Assembly (NCBI GenBank): GCA_016929905.1
Contig: JAFGHX010000292.1
Location: 1-64,000 of the forward strand
DNA from: Kiritimatiellia bacterium
GTDB taxonomy: Bacteria; Verrucomicrobiota; Kiritimatiellia; JAFGHX01
Reading direction: 5' to 3'
DNA: 64,000 bases
The position numbers were made by a program, and so were the translations under genes. The notes beneath the pieces were generated by a model. The model was not told where the DNA came from, made no database searches, and saw only the letters and a program-made list of their open reading frames with translations. Positions 35,714-44,432 of this stretch are shown here, one piece after another. Position 1 is the stretch's first letter, and each line of letters starts with the position of its first letter.

Positions 35714-37374
35714 GCGGACCCGACCATGCCGGGCAGGTGGCCGACCTGCTGGAACGCGGCGAGCAGTCGCCCTTCTTCCAGACGTTGCGCCGGTCTGCAT
35801 CCCTGCAGCGAGAGCTCGGCGCCGCGATGGGCATGGACGCACTGCTGCGCTTCCAACTCGGCGCCGTGCGGCCGAGCGCGGATCTGCCGGCTCAGGTCGA
35901 GGCGCGAATCAAGACGCACGAGCGCGGGCGGGCCGCCGCCGTGCCCGTACCCGCGCCCCGGCTGCCGGAGACGTGGCGGCACCGTCGAACGCCGGCGCCG
36001 GCCATGCGGAACTGGGTTCTGCTGGCGGCCAGCCTGCTGATCCTTGTCGGCGGGTACGTGTTCACCCGGCAGCTCGGCCAGTTGCGCCTGGCGCCGCCGC
36101 TCGCCATCGTGACGGCCGCGCGTGATGCCGTCGTCAGCCGCGCAGGCGTGGACAGGCCCGCGCGGCCGGACCAGGCCCTGCTGGCGGAGGACGAACTGCG
36201 CACGGCGCCTAACGGGGGGCTGTCGCTCCGCTACGCGGGCGAGGCGAGCAGCCTGGCGCTCAGCGCGGGCACGACACTCACGCTCGGGCGCGATGCGCCG
36301 GGCAAACAAGTCCGGCTTCAGCGCGGCACGCTCGAGGGCGTGATGGCCGCGCAGACGCCCGGCGCACCCATGGCCTTCACCACCCCGCACGCGCTGGTCG
36401 TCGTGCGCGGCACCCGCCTGACCCTCAGAGTTGATCCCGACGCCACGCAGGTCGACCTGCACGAAGGGCGCGTCGACGCCTCGAACCGGCATACGGGCGA
36501 AAGCGTGCGCCTGCACGACGGCGAGTCGGTGCGAATCGGCATGAAGCAGACGGCCGTCACCCGCCCGTCCGCCAGCCCGGCGCGCGTGACGCAGGGGCTG
36601 CTCGCCCTGTATACGTTCCGCGAGACCGGAGGCTCGGTCGTGCACGACGTGGCCGGGGTCGGCAGGCCGCTGAATTTGCGCGTTCTGGACCCGCGCGCCG
36701 TTCAATGGATGCCGGGCGGCGGGCTGCGGGTCAGCGAGCCGGCCCGGATTGTCTCGGAACAGCCCGCCGACAAGATCGTCCGCGCGTGTCAAACCGGCAA
36801 TGAAATCACGCTGGAATTGTGGATCCAGACCTGGCAGACCAGCCAGCTCGGGCCGGCCAGAATCCTCGCCATCGGTCCCGCGACGAGCGCGGCGCCGGGC
36901 GAAGAATGCGCCATGCTCGGCACCTACAACCTGCGCGTGCATAACCCAACCATACCGGGCCCGTGGTACTGCGCCCGGCTGCGTACCGCCGACAGCCCGG
37001 AGAACGAGCCGACCGAAATCCTGACCGAGGCTAACTCCGTCACGCCCGCCTTGACCCACCTCGTGCTGGCCAGAGCGTCCAACGGCGAACTGCGCTTCAT
37101 GATCAACGGCCAGGACCGGCTCTGGGCCCAGGCCGATTTCAACCTGACCACGCGAGCACTCGGCCTGCGCACCCGAAAGGGCCACTTCCGAAAATGGGCG
37201 CTGCCCGCCTTCCTCTCCCTCGCCAACGAACCGCAGGGCAGACGGCCGTGGGTCGGGAATCTCTATCTGGCCGCCGTCTACGGCCGCGCACTGTCCTACG
37301 AAGAGATCCGCCGCAATTTCCAGGCCGGCCCCAGCCCCGGACAGCCCGTACCGGTGCGGGAAGCCGGCCACTGA
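35710..37374 (+). CDS. Membrane FecR-like anti-sigma partner with LamG-like exodomain
   Basis: A 554-residue protein. Residues 1-98 are cytoplasmic and hydrophilic, the sigma-binding part. One membrane helix follows (about 99-118, NWVLLAASLLILVGGYVF). A FecR domain comes next (about 135-275, with the signature FTTPHALVVVRGTRLTLRVD and VDLHEGRVDASN), then a concanavalin-like LamG fold (about 300-550, with ITLELWIQTWQ and the terminal VYGRALSYEEIRRNF). Its overlap with the sigma gene and its topology mark it as the cognate regulator of the ECF factor. The LamG domain probably senses a carbohydrate outside the membrane (inference from fold and neighbours). Confidence 0.85.
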   Translation: MSGPDHAGQVADLLERGEQSPFFQTLRRSASLQRELGAAMGMDALLRFQLGAVRPSADLPAQVEARIKTHERGRAAAVPVPAPRLPETWRHRRTPAPAMRNWVLLAASLLILVGGYVFTRQLGQLRLAPPLAIVTAARDAVVSRAGVDRPARPDQALLAEDELRTAPNGGLSLRYAGEASSLALSAGTTLTLGRDAPGKQVRLQRGTLEGVMAAQTPGAPMAFTTPHALVVVRGTRLTLRVDPDATQVDLHEGRVDASNRHTGESVRLHDGESVRIGMKQTAVTRPSASPARVTQGLLALYTFRETGGSVVHDVAGVGRPLNLRVLDPRAVQWMPGGGLRVSEPARIVSEQPADKIVRACQTGNEITLELWIQTWQTSQLGPARILAIGPATSAAPGEECAMLGTYNLRVHNPTIPGPWYCARLRTADSPENEPTEILTEANSVTPALTHLVLARASNGELRFMINGQDRLWAQADFNLTTRALGLRTRKGHFRKWALPAFLSLANEPQGRRPWVGNLYLAAVYGRALSYEEIRRNFQAGPSPGQPVPVREAGH

Positions 37375-37719
37375 TCCAACTTGCTCGAGAACTTACTCGG
37401 GAACTTGCTCGAGAACCCCCGCCGCAGCGGCGGGATCGACAAGCTTACGACCCACCTACGCCCAGGGCTTCGGCGGGCAAGCGGCGCTTACAGCCTGTCC
37501 GCCCGTGGCGGAACAGAGTTTCCTCCTCGTCATATCCGGCGCAGCGCGGCGGGTCGGGCGCTGCTGCACAGCAGCCGTCGCGCTCCCTCTTCAGAAGAGC
37601 CCCTCTTTTCAGAGCCTTTGAGCCACCTGCGAAAAACCTGTCAGGATCCCGGCTGCGGCGAAAATAGTCATTGGAAACGCCCGTTCCGAGGTCCCGTTGC
37701 ATCAAGAAAGGAAGAAACC
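37375..37719 (+). other. Gap between FecR-LamG and CotH genes: repeats, hairpin, promoter
   Basis: This 345-nt gap holds three tandem 12-bp units (AACTTGCTCGAG type, 37378-37413) and a strong hairpin, CCCGCCG against CGGCGGG (37418-37434), which is a candidate terminator for the sigma operon. The ECF-type boxes at 37640-37671 follow. I see no gene. Confidence 0.5.
37640..37671 (+). promoter_or_regulatory. Putative ECF-type promoter of the CotH exoprotein gene
   Basis: GTCAGGATCC (37640-37649), 13 nt, then AATAGTCAT (37663-37671). The 10-mer and spacer length are identical to those before the sigma gene at 35139-35170, while the spacer sequence differs. It lies about 50 nt before the start at 37720. 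Confidence 0.6.
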
Positions 37720-40700
37720 ATGTCGAACGCGAACAAGATCATCCGCTGTGCATGCCTCTTCACGCTGTTCACCGCGGGCACTGCAAGCGCCGCCACGCTG
37801 GTCAATTCCACGGCCTCGGGCTGGCGCTACGCGAAGGGCACCGCCGAGGCCTCGCCAACCGACCGCACCGCATGGCGAACCAACGGCTTCGATCACGCGG
37901 CCTGGCCCACCGGCGCCGCCCCGTTCCGGTACGGGACGGGGACCGGCGGCACGCTACTGGACATGCAGAACAACTACTCCTGCGTGTTCCTGCGCCGGCA
38001 GTTCACCGTCGCCGACGTCGCCGCGATCAGCGCCCTGCAGTTGCAGGCGCAGTATGATGACGGATTCGTCGCCTGGATAAACGGCGAACGCGTAGCGGAC
38101 GACAACGCGCCCGCCGACGCCGTCTACAACGCGCTGGCCGACGACGATCATCCGGCAGACACTTTCCGCACGTTCTCCATCGACAAGGACCCGGCACGCC
38201 TGCTCGTCAACGGCGTGAACGTGCTTGCCGTGCAGGCGTTCAACGTGACGCGCGGCAGCTCCGATTTCCATTTCGACGCGCGGCTGGTCACCGCGGTCGC
38301 CGATACGCGGTTCAGTCATGATCGCGGATTCTATGACGCCGCGTTCACCGTCACGATCAGCACGCGGACGCCCGGCGCAACGATCCGGTACACGACCGAC
38401 GGCACAAAGCCGTCCGCAACCGCCGGAACGATCGGCGGCACGAACACCGCTGTGCCCATCGCCACCACGACCTGCCTGCGCGCGCTGGCGATCAAGGGCG
38501 GCGACGCGCCGACCGACGTCGATACCCAGACCTACATCTTCGCCCATGACATTCTGGCCCAGACCGGCCCGAACGCCGCACGCGACGGGATGGACCCGGC
38601 CATTGTGAACGATCCGGAATACGGCCCGCTCCTCACCGATTCGCTGCTCGCCATCCCCACCCTGTCCATCGTCGGCAGGCCGGCCGACATTCTCGACGCA
38701 AAGAGCGTAGCCGACGGCTATGAGGCGGAGGTCTCGACCGAACTCATTCATCCCGACGGGAAACAGGGATTCCAGATCGATTGCGGGTGCGGGCCGGGCG
38801 GCATGAGCGGGCATGTCGGCTGGACCGACAACAAGCAGCAGTTCAACCTCTTCTTCCGCAGCGCCTACGGGGCGAGCAAACTGCGGTACAAGGTTTTCGA
38901 TACGGTGGAGGTCGACCGGTTCGACGGGCTGCGGCTGCGCGGCGCCGGCAACGACCGCTGGTCGGCCTCGTGGATGAACGCCGAATACGGGATCCGGGCC
39001 CAATTCATACGCGACGAATGGGGCCGGCGCCTGCAGCAGGAAGCGGGCCACGTGGCCTCGCACGGGCGCTGGATGCACGTCTACATCAACGGCTACTACT
39101 GGGGCATCTACAACGTCGTGCATAAGCCGAACGAGTCGTTCATGGCCACCTTCTACGGCGGAGAGAAAGAGGACTACGACGTCCTCAAACAGAACAAACA
39201 GATCGTCGGCGGCGACGCCACGGCCTGGAACGAAATGGAGAGCTTCGCGAAGAACAACAACCTGGCCCTGACGGCCAACTACGAGAAGATGCGCGACTGG
39301 CTCGATGTCACCCAATTCATGGACTATCACATCTTCGAGATCTGGGGCCCGAACCTGGATTGGGTCTACAGCCGGACCACGGGCAACAACTGGCGCGCGG
39401 GCCGCAAGACCCGGAACCGGCACGCGGGCGACCCGCAGTTCACATTCTTCGTCTGGGACTATGAGTTCACGATGGAGATGAGCGCCGACGCCGGGCTGAC
39501 GACCGACATCTCGGGAACCGTCGGCGTACAAGGCCTGCACGAACGGCTGCGCGCGAACGCGGAATACAAGCGCGAGTTCGGCGACCGCGTGCACCGCTAT
39601 TTCTTCAACGGCGGCCTGTTGACCCCCGCGGCATGCGCGGACCGCTACCGGGCCGCCGCCGCCGAGATCGATCTGGCGATCGTCGCGGAGTCGGCCCGAT
39701 GGGGCGACACCATCGCGGCCTACGCCGACGCGCCGCGCACGCGCGCGACCTGGCGCGCCTTCAAGCAGCACCTGCTCGACGATTGGTTCCCCACCCGCTC
39801 GGCGAACGTCCTGCAGCAGTTCAGAAACCAGGGCCTCTACCCGAGCGTGACCGCGCCAAGCTTCGACCGGCACGGCGGCGAAGTAGCCGCGGGTTTCCAA
39901 CTTCACATCAGCGCGCCGGCCGGCACGATCACCTACACGACCGACGGTACGGACCCGCGCCTGATCGGCGGCGCAGTGAACGGCTCGGCCGTCTCCGGCG
40001 CCTCGCCCTGTACCGTCACCATCAACAGAACCACCCACGTCAAGGCCCGCGCCCGCAACGGCAGCAGTTGGAGCGCGTTGAACGAGGCGACCTTCCACGT
40101 CGCGTTCGCCGCAAGCGACCTGCGCCTTACCGAACTCATGTACCACCCCGCGGACGACGATCCGCTCGACCCCGCCTATGCGGCGGACGACTTCGAGTTC
40201 ATCGAGTTCCGAAATACCGGCGGCGCCGTTATCGATCTGTCTGGTTTCGAGGTCGAGGGGGTCGGCCCTTACGTCTTCGCGGCGGGGACCCGGGTGGAAG
40301 CGGGCGCCTATCTGGTGCTGTGCCGCAACCCGGCCGCGTTCGCAAGCCGCTACCCGGGCGTGCCCTGGCACGGCACCTATGCTGGCAGTCTGGCCAACGA
40401 CGGCGAAAAGTTGCGGGTCAAGGACCCGGCCGGCAACACGGTCCTCTCGGTGCAGTACGAGGATCGCGAACTGAACATGACCGAACGCGACCTCGGCTTC
40501 TGGCCGCTCGCCGCCGACGGGCTCGGCTACTCGCTGGTGAACGTCAACCCGGCGGGCGACCCGGACAACCCGGCAAACTGGCGCGCGAGCACCCACCGGC
40601 ACGGCTCGCCGGGCGCGGCAGACCCCGCACCCGCCTACGGGCTCGGCATCGTGATCAACGAAGTGCTTGCGCATTCCGACCTGACAACCGGCGACGCCAT

Positions 40701-43700
40701 CGAACTGTACAACACGGGCGACAGTCCGATCGATATCGGCGGCTGGTACCTCAGCGATTCGTTCGACCGCCTGAATCCGGACGCGGGTTACACTCTCAAG
40801 AAGTTCCAGATCCCTGCCGGCACCGTCGTGCCCGCCTACGGCTATGTGGTCTTCCACCAGATGAACGCGGCCAACCCGTTCGGGTTCGGCATCAAAGAGG
40901 ACGGCTCCGAAAATGTCTACCTCGCGGCCGGCGCGGGCGGGCACCTGACCGGATTCCTCATCGGCTTGAACCTGCCGGCCACCGCGAATGGGGTCTGCGT
41001 GGGCCGCCATCAGACGAGCGAAGGGCTCGATTTCGCGGTCATGGCCGCCCGCACGCTGGGCCGTGCGAACAGCGGCCCACAGCTCGGCCCGATCGTGATC
41101 AACGAGATCATGTACGACCCGCCCGAACCCGGCGTTGAGTACGTGGAACTCAAGAATATCAGCGGCCAGAACGTCGACATCGGCGGCTGGGACCTGGAGG
41201 GTGCGGGCAGCTATGTCTTCCCCGCAGGCACCGTCGTGCAGGCCGGCGGCTATCTGGTGCTCGTCGATACGAACGCCACCGTCAGCCCCGCCGCCTTCAG
41301 AGCCGCGCACGGCATGGCGGCGGGCGTCCCGGTGCTCGGGCACAACTTCGATCTCGGCAACACGGGCGAAGGGCTGCGGCTCGAAAGACCGAACGCCCCC
41401 GTCACCGACCCGGACGTCTTCCTCGAGAAGGTTTGCTACAACGACAAGAGCCCATGGCCGACCGAGGCGGCGGGCAAGGGGCCCTCGCTCGAACGGCACC
41501 CGCCCGAGGCCTACGGCAGCGACCCGCTGCATTGGCGCACCGGAAATATCGGCGGCACGCCCGGCGCCGCCAACACCTTCGAAACCGGCCTGGCGGTGCT
41601 CGCCGGGTCCGCCTGGAAGTATCATGCGGCGGGAATCGATCTCGGTACCGCCTGGCGCTCGAGCGCCTATAACGACGCCGGCTGGCCCGGGGGCGATGCC
41701 GCGCTCGGGTACGCCGATGACCCGGCCGCGCTGGAGATCACAACGCTCGTGCCCTACGGGCCGAACCCGGCGGCCAAGCACCCCACCACCTATTTCCGCA
41801 AGGAGTTCTCCGTCAACGACGACCCGGCCGACATCACCGATCTGATGTTCGCCGCCCGCTACGACGACGGGTTCGCGGCGTACGTCAACGGCGTCGAAGT
41901 GCTTCGCAAGTACATGGACACCGGCGGGCCCATCGCTTACACGAACTGGGCCCAGAGCCACGCGGGGGCAAGCTGGGAGGAAAGTATCGATCTGACCGCG
42001 CACAAGGACAAGCTCGTGCGGGGCAAGAACCTGCTCGCGGTCGAGCTGCACCAAGCCGGGCCAGGCAGCACCGATATCGTCTGGGACGCGAAGCTCACCT
42101 ATGCTCTCGCCAGCCTGCCTACCCTGGAACCGCCCACCATCCACCCGAACGGCGGCCCGTTCTCCGACCCGGTCGCCGTCACCATTTCGAACACGACCGC
42201 CGGGGTGCAGATCCGCTACACGACCGACGGCAGCACGCCGACGGCAGGCGCCACGCTCTACAGCGGCGCATTCGCCGTGGGCGTCACGACCGAGGTCAAG
42301 GCGAGGGCCTGGAAGAGCGGCTGGAACCCGAGCCCGGTCGCTACAGCCACGTTCACGTTCCAGCCGCGTTCGGTGCGGTTCAGCGCGCCCAGTTCGAACG
42401 CGCGCGAATCCGACGGCACCGTATGGCTCGCCGTCGAACTCAGTTCCGCCTCCAGCGCCACGGTGACCGTCGACTATGCGGTCACGGGCGGCAGCGCGAC
42501 CGCAGGTGCCGACTATCTGAATGTCGCGGGCACGCTCACGTTCGGCGCAGGCCAGACCGCGCTGAGCGTGGCACTCACGGTCCTGGACGACATCGCGGAG
42601 GAGGACAACGAGACCGTCACCGTCACGCTCGCGAACCCCGCTCCCGCCGGCGCCGTCGTCGGCTCGCCCGCCGTCCACACGTGCACGATCCTCGACGACG
42701 ACGTGCTCTTCGTCGCCTATAACGACCTGAACTGGCAACCGCCACAGCCTGACACGCACATCACCACTTACTCGCCTTTCGCGGTGAACGGCTGGCAGAC
42801 GAGCGGCGAGTTGGTCGACTATGCCGACGGCGCCGGGGTCGGCGTCTCGCTCACGCTCAGCGGCGGCACCTACAGCAGCGGGTACCCGGCCCAGGGCGCG
42901 GACGCCGATCCGGGCACGCCCGCACACGACCTGCTCGGACTCGGCTCGATCGTGAGCGGAACCGGGCTGGCCTCCGGCGGGGACATCACCATGACGTTCA
43001 CCGGTCTGAACGCCGCCCATCGCTACGAAATCACGCTGTTCGGGAACCGCAATGAACCCGGCTATACGGCGCGCACGGGACAGTTCATCATCACCGACGT
43101 CGCCGCCTTCACCAACACGAGCAGCGCCGGCGTGCTCGTCAGCAGCACCGCGTTGCCGCAGGATACCGCCGAGTCGCACGTCGGCTGGAACACGATCGCC
43201 GGCGAGGTCGTCCAGTTCAGCGATATCAGCCCGGGCGCCGACGGCGACATGACCGTCACCATGACCAGCGCGAACGGCGGCCGCTACGTGAACGCGATCC
43301 GGCTCAAGGCCGTGCGCGGAAGCGGCGGGCCGGCCCGCATCGTCAAGATCTGCAAAGGCGCAGCCTGGAAGTACCGGGCAGGCACAAGTGCGGAGGCAGA
43401 CCCGGCCTCGCGCTGGCGCACGGCCGCGTTCGACGACAGCGGCTGGGCCGCCGGCGGCGCACCGATCGGCTACGGCACGCCGAACATGGCGCCGATCGTG
43501 ACCGTTCTCGACATGCAGGGGAACTACAGCTCCGTGTTCCTGCGCAGAACCTTCACTCTCGCCGACCCGCGGCTGGTCAGCGAACTGAACGTAAACGTCG
43601 ATTTCGACGACGGGTTCATTCTCTGGATCAACGGCCAGGAGGTCCATCGCCAGAACGTGGCCGGCGCCGCGGGCGAGTTCGTCGCACACGACAGCACCGC

Positions 43701-44286
43701 CACCGCCAGCCAGTGCTCGACCTGGGCCGCGACTCTATCAGGCGAAACATTGCCGGCGCTGGCCGCCGATAACGCGGTCGCCGTGCAGGTCTTCAACGCC
43801 TCACTCGCCGGCAGCAGCGATTGCGGGATCGACGTCGAGCTCGCCGTCGTCGAAGGCAGCAGCCTGCCTTCGACCGACGATACCGATAAGGACGGGATGC
43901 CCGACGATTGGGAAACCCTGCGCCTGCTCGGGGCCGGCCAGCCGTTCGACGGCGATTATGACGGCGACGGATTCCTGAACATCGACGAATGGATCGCCGG
44001 CACCGACCCCGCCCGGCGGACCAGCTACCTCGCGCTCCGGATCGCGCGCTCCGGTACCGGCGTGATCGTGGAACTGCCGACCGTCGCCGCCGCCGGGACC
44101 GGCTACCTGGGCTACAGCCGCTACTACACGCTGCAGGCCTGCGACCTGCTGGCCGGCGCACAATCCTGGCTGACCGTGCCCGGCTACGACCGCGTCCCCG
44201 GCAACGGCGCCACAGTCTACTACACCAACGGCCTCGCCGGCGGCCTCGTCTTCTACCGCGCACGCGTGTGGCTGGAGGAAGAGTAG
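37720..44286 (+). CDS. Giant exoprotein with CotH, lamin-tail, chitobiase-C and Calx-beta modules
   Basis: A 2188-residue exported protein with a signal peptide (FTLFTAGTASAA). Modules in order: jelly roll (about 25-190); chitobiase-C-terminal-like (about 198-265); CotH kinase-like domain (about 330-640, including FDGLRLRGAGNDRW and INGYYWGIYN); a second chitobiase-like repeat (about 709-800); three lamin-tail domains (near 801, 977 and 1125, with INEVLAHS and INEIMYDP). Then come a second jelly roll (about 1297), a third chitobiase-like repeat (about 1469), Calx-beta (about 1551-1660), an AYNDLNW module (about 1666), a third jelly roll (about 1882), a calcium-loop segment (about 2055) and the terminal domain ending FYRARVWLEEE. 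AAAGGAAG precedes the ATG at 37720. A surface protein, probably controlled by the adjacent ECF sigma factor; whether the CotH domain is an active kinase is unknown. Confidence 0.85.
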   Translation: MSNANKIIRCACLFTLFTAGTASAATLVNSTASGWRYAKGTAEASPTDRTAWRTNGFDHAAWPTGAAPFRYGTGTGGTLLDMQNNYSCVFLRRQFTVADVAAISALQLQAQYDDGFVAWINGERVADDNAPADAVYNALADDDHPADTFRTFSIDKDPARLLVNGVNVLAVQAFNVTRGSSDFHFDARLVTAVADTRFSHDRGFYDAAFTVTISTRTPGATIRYTTDGTKPSATAGTIGGTNTAVPIATTTCLRALAIKGGDAPTDVDTQTYIFAHDILAQTGPNAARDGMDPAIVNDPEYGPLLTDSLLAIPTLSIVGRPADILDAKSVADGYEAEVSTELIHPDGKQGFQIDCGCGPGGMSGHVGWTDNKQQFNLFFRSAYGASKLRYKVFDTVEVDRFDGLRLRGAGNDRWSASWMNAEYGIRAQFIRDEWGRRLQQEAGHVASHGRWMHVYINGYYWGIYNVVHKPNESFMATFYGGEKEDYDVLKQNKQIVGGDATAWNEMESFAKNNNLALTANYEKMRDWLDVTQFMDYHIFEIWGPNLDWVYSRTTGNNWRAGRKTRNRHAGDPQFTFFVWDYEFTMEMSADAGLTTDISGTVGVQGLHERLRANAEYKREFGDRVHRYFFNGGLLTPAACADRYRAAAAEIDLAIVAESARWGDTIAAYADAPRTRATWRAFKQHLLDDWFPTRSANVLQQFRNQGLYPSVTAPSFDRHGGEVAAGFQLHISAPAGTITYTTDGTDPRLIGGAVNGSAVSGASPCTVTINRTTHVKARARNGSSWSALNEATFHVAFAASDLRLTELMYHPADDDPLDPAYAADDFEFIEFRNTGGAVIDLSGFEVEGVGPYVFAAGTRVEAGAYLVLCRNPAAFASRYPGVPWHGTYAGSLANDGEKLRVKDPAGNTVLSVQYEDRELNMTERDLGFWPLAADGLGYSLVNVNPAGDPDNPANWRASTHRHGSPGAADPAPAYGLGIVINEVLAHSDLTTGDAIELYNTGDSPIDIGGWYLSDSFDRLNPDAGYTLKKFQIPAGTVVPAYGYVVFHQMNAANPFGFGIKEDGSENVYLAAGAGGHLTGFLIGLNLPATANGVCVGRHQTSEGLDFAVMAARTLGRANSGPQLGPIVINEIMYDPPEPGVEYVELKNISGQNVDIGGWDLEGAGSYVFPAGTVVQAGGYLVLVDTNATVSPAAFRAAHGMAAGVPVLGHNFDLGNTGEGLRLERPNAPVTDPDVFLEKVCYNDKSPWPTEAAGKGPSLERHPPEAYGSDPLHWRTGNIGGTPGAANTFETGLAVLAGSAWKYHAAGIDLGTAWRSSAYNDAGWPGGDAALGYADDPAALEITTLVPYGPNPAAKHPTTYFRKEFSVNDDPADITDLMFAARYDDGFAAYVNGVEVLRKYMDTGGPIAYTNWAQSHAGASWEESIDLTAHKDKLVRGKNLLAVELHQAGPGSTDIVWDAKLTYALASLPTLEPPTIHPNGGPFSDPVAVTISNTTAGVQIRYTTDGSTPTAGATLYSGAFAVGVTTEVKARAWKSGWNPSPVATATFTFQPRSVRFSAPSSNARESDGTVWLAVELSSASSATVTVDYAVTGGSATAGADYLNVAGTLTFGAGQTALSVALTVLDDIAEEDNETVTVTLANPAPAGAVVGSPAVHTCTILDDDVLFVAYNDLNWQPPQPDTHITTYSPFAVNGWQTSGELVDYADGAGVGVSLTLSGGTYSSGYPAQGADADPGTPAHDLLGLGSIVSGTGLASGGDITMTFTGLNAAHRYEITLFGNRNEPGYTARTGQFIITDVAAFTNTSSAGVLVSSTALPQDTAESHVGWNTIAGEVVQFSDISPGADGDMTVTMTSANGGRYVNAIRLKAVRGSGGPARIVKICKGAAWKYRAGTSAEADPASRWRTAAFDDSGWAAGGAPIGYGTPNMAPIVTVLDMQGNYSSVFLRRTFTLADPRLVSELNVNVDFDDGFILWINGQEVHRQNVAGAAGEFVAHDSTATASQCSTWAATLSGETLPALAADNAVAVQVFNASLAGSSDCGIDVELAVVEGSSLPSTDDTDKDGMPDDWETLRLLGAGQPFDGDYDGDGFLNIDEWIAGTDPARRTSYLALRIARSGTGVIVELPTVAAAGTGYLGYSRYYTLQACDLLAGAQSWLTVPGYDRVPGNGATVYYTNGLAGGLVFYRARVWLEEE

Positions 44287-44331
44287 CGCCGGGCCGGCGC
44301 CGGTGATCAGGATTCGGTGACGCGTTGACTC

Positions 44332-44365
44332 GGTGACGCCGGCGCCCGTGTACCCCGGCGTCACC
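44332..44365. terminator. Bidirectional terminator-like hairpin
   Basis: GGTGACGCCGG (44332-44342) is the exact inverse of CCGGCGTCACC (44355-44365), loop 12 nt, between two convergent genes. Further GGTGAC/GTCACC words flank it (44316-44385). No T-runs, but position and perfect stem favour termination on both strands. Confidence 0.5.
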
Positions 44366-44432
44366 CGGTCATGGCGTCACCGGGTCACTGAGCGGAGCGG
44401 AACGACCTTCTTCCCGTCGCCCCTCGCCATGC

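Noticed and set aside
37954..43689. A 1911-codon open frame on the minus strand, antisense to the CotH exoprotein gene
   Set aside because: It mirrors the sense gene's codon bias in GC-rich DNA, is rich in Arg, Val and Ala, and has no signal peptide, domain or ribosome binding site. The sense frame has clear modules.
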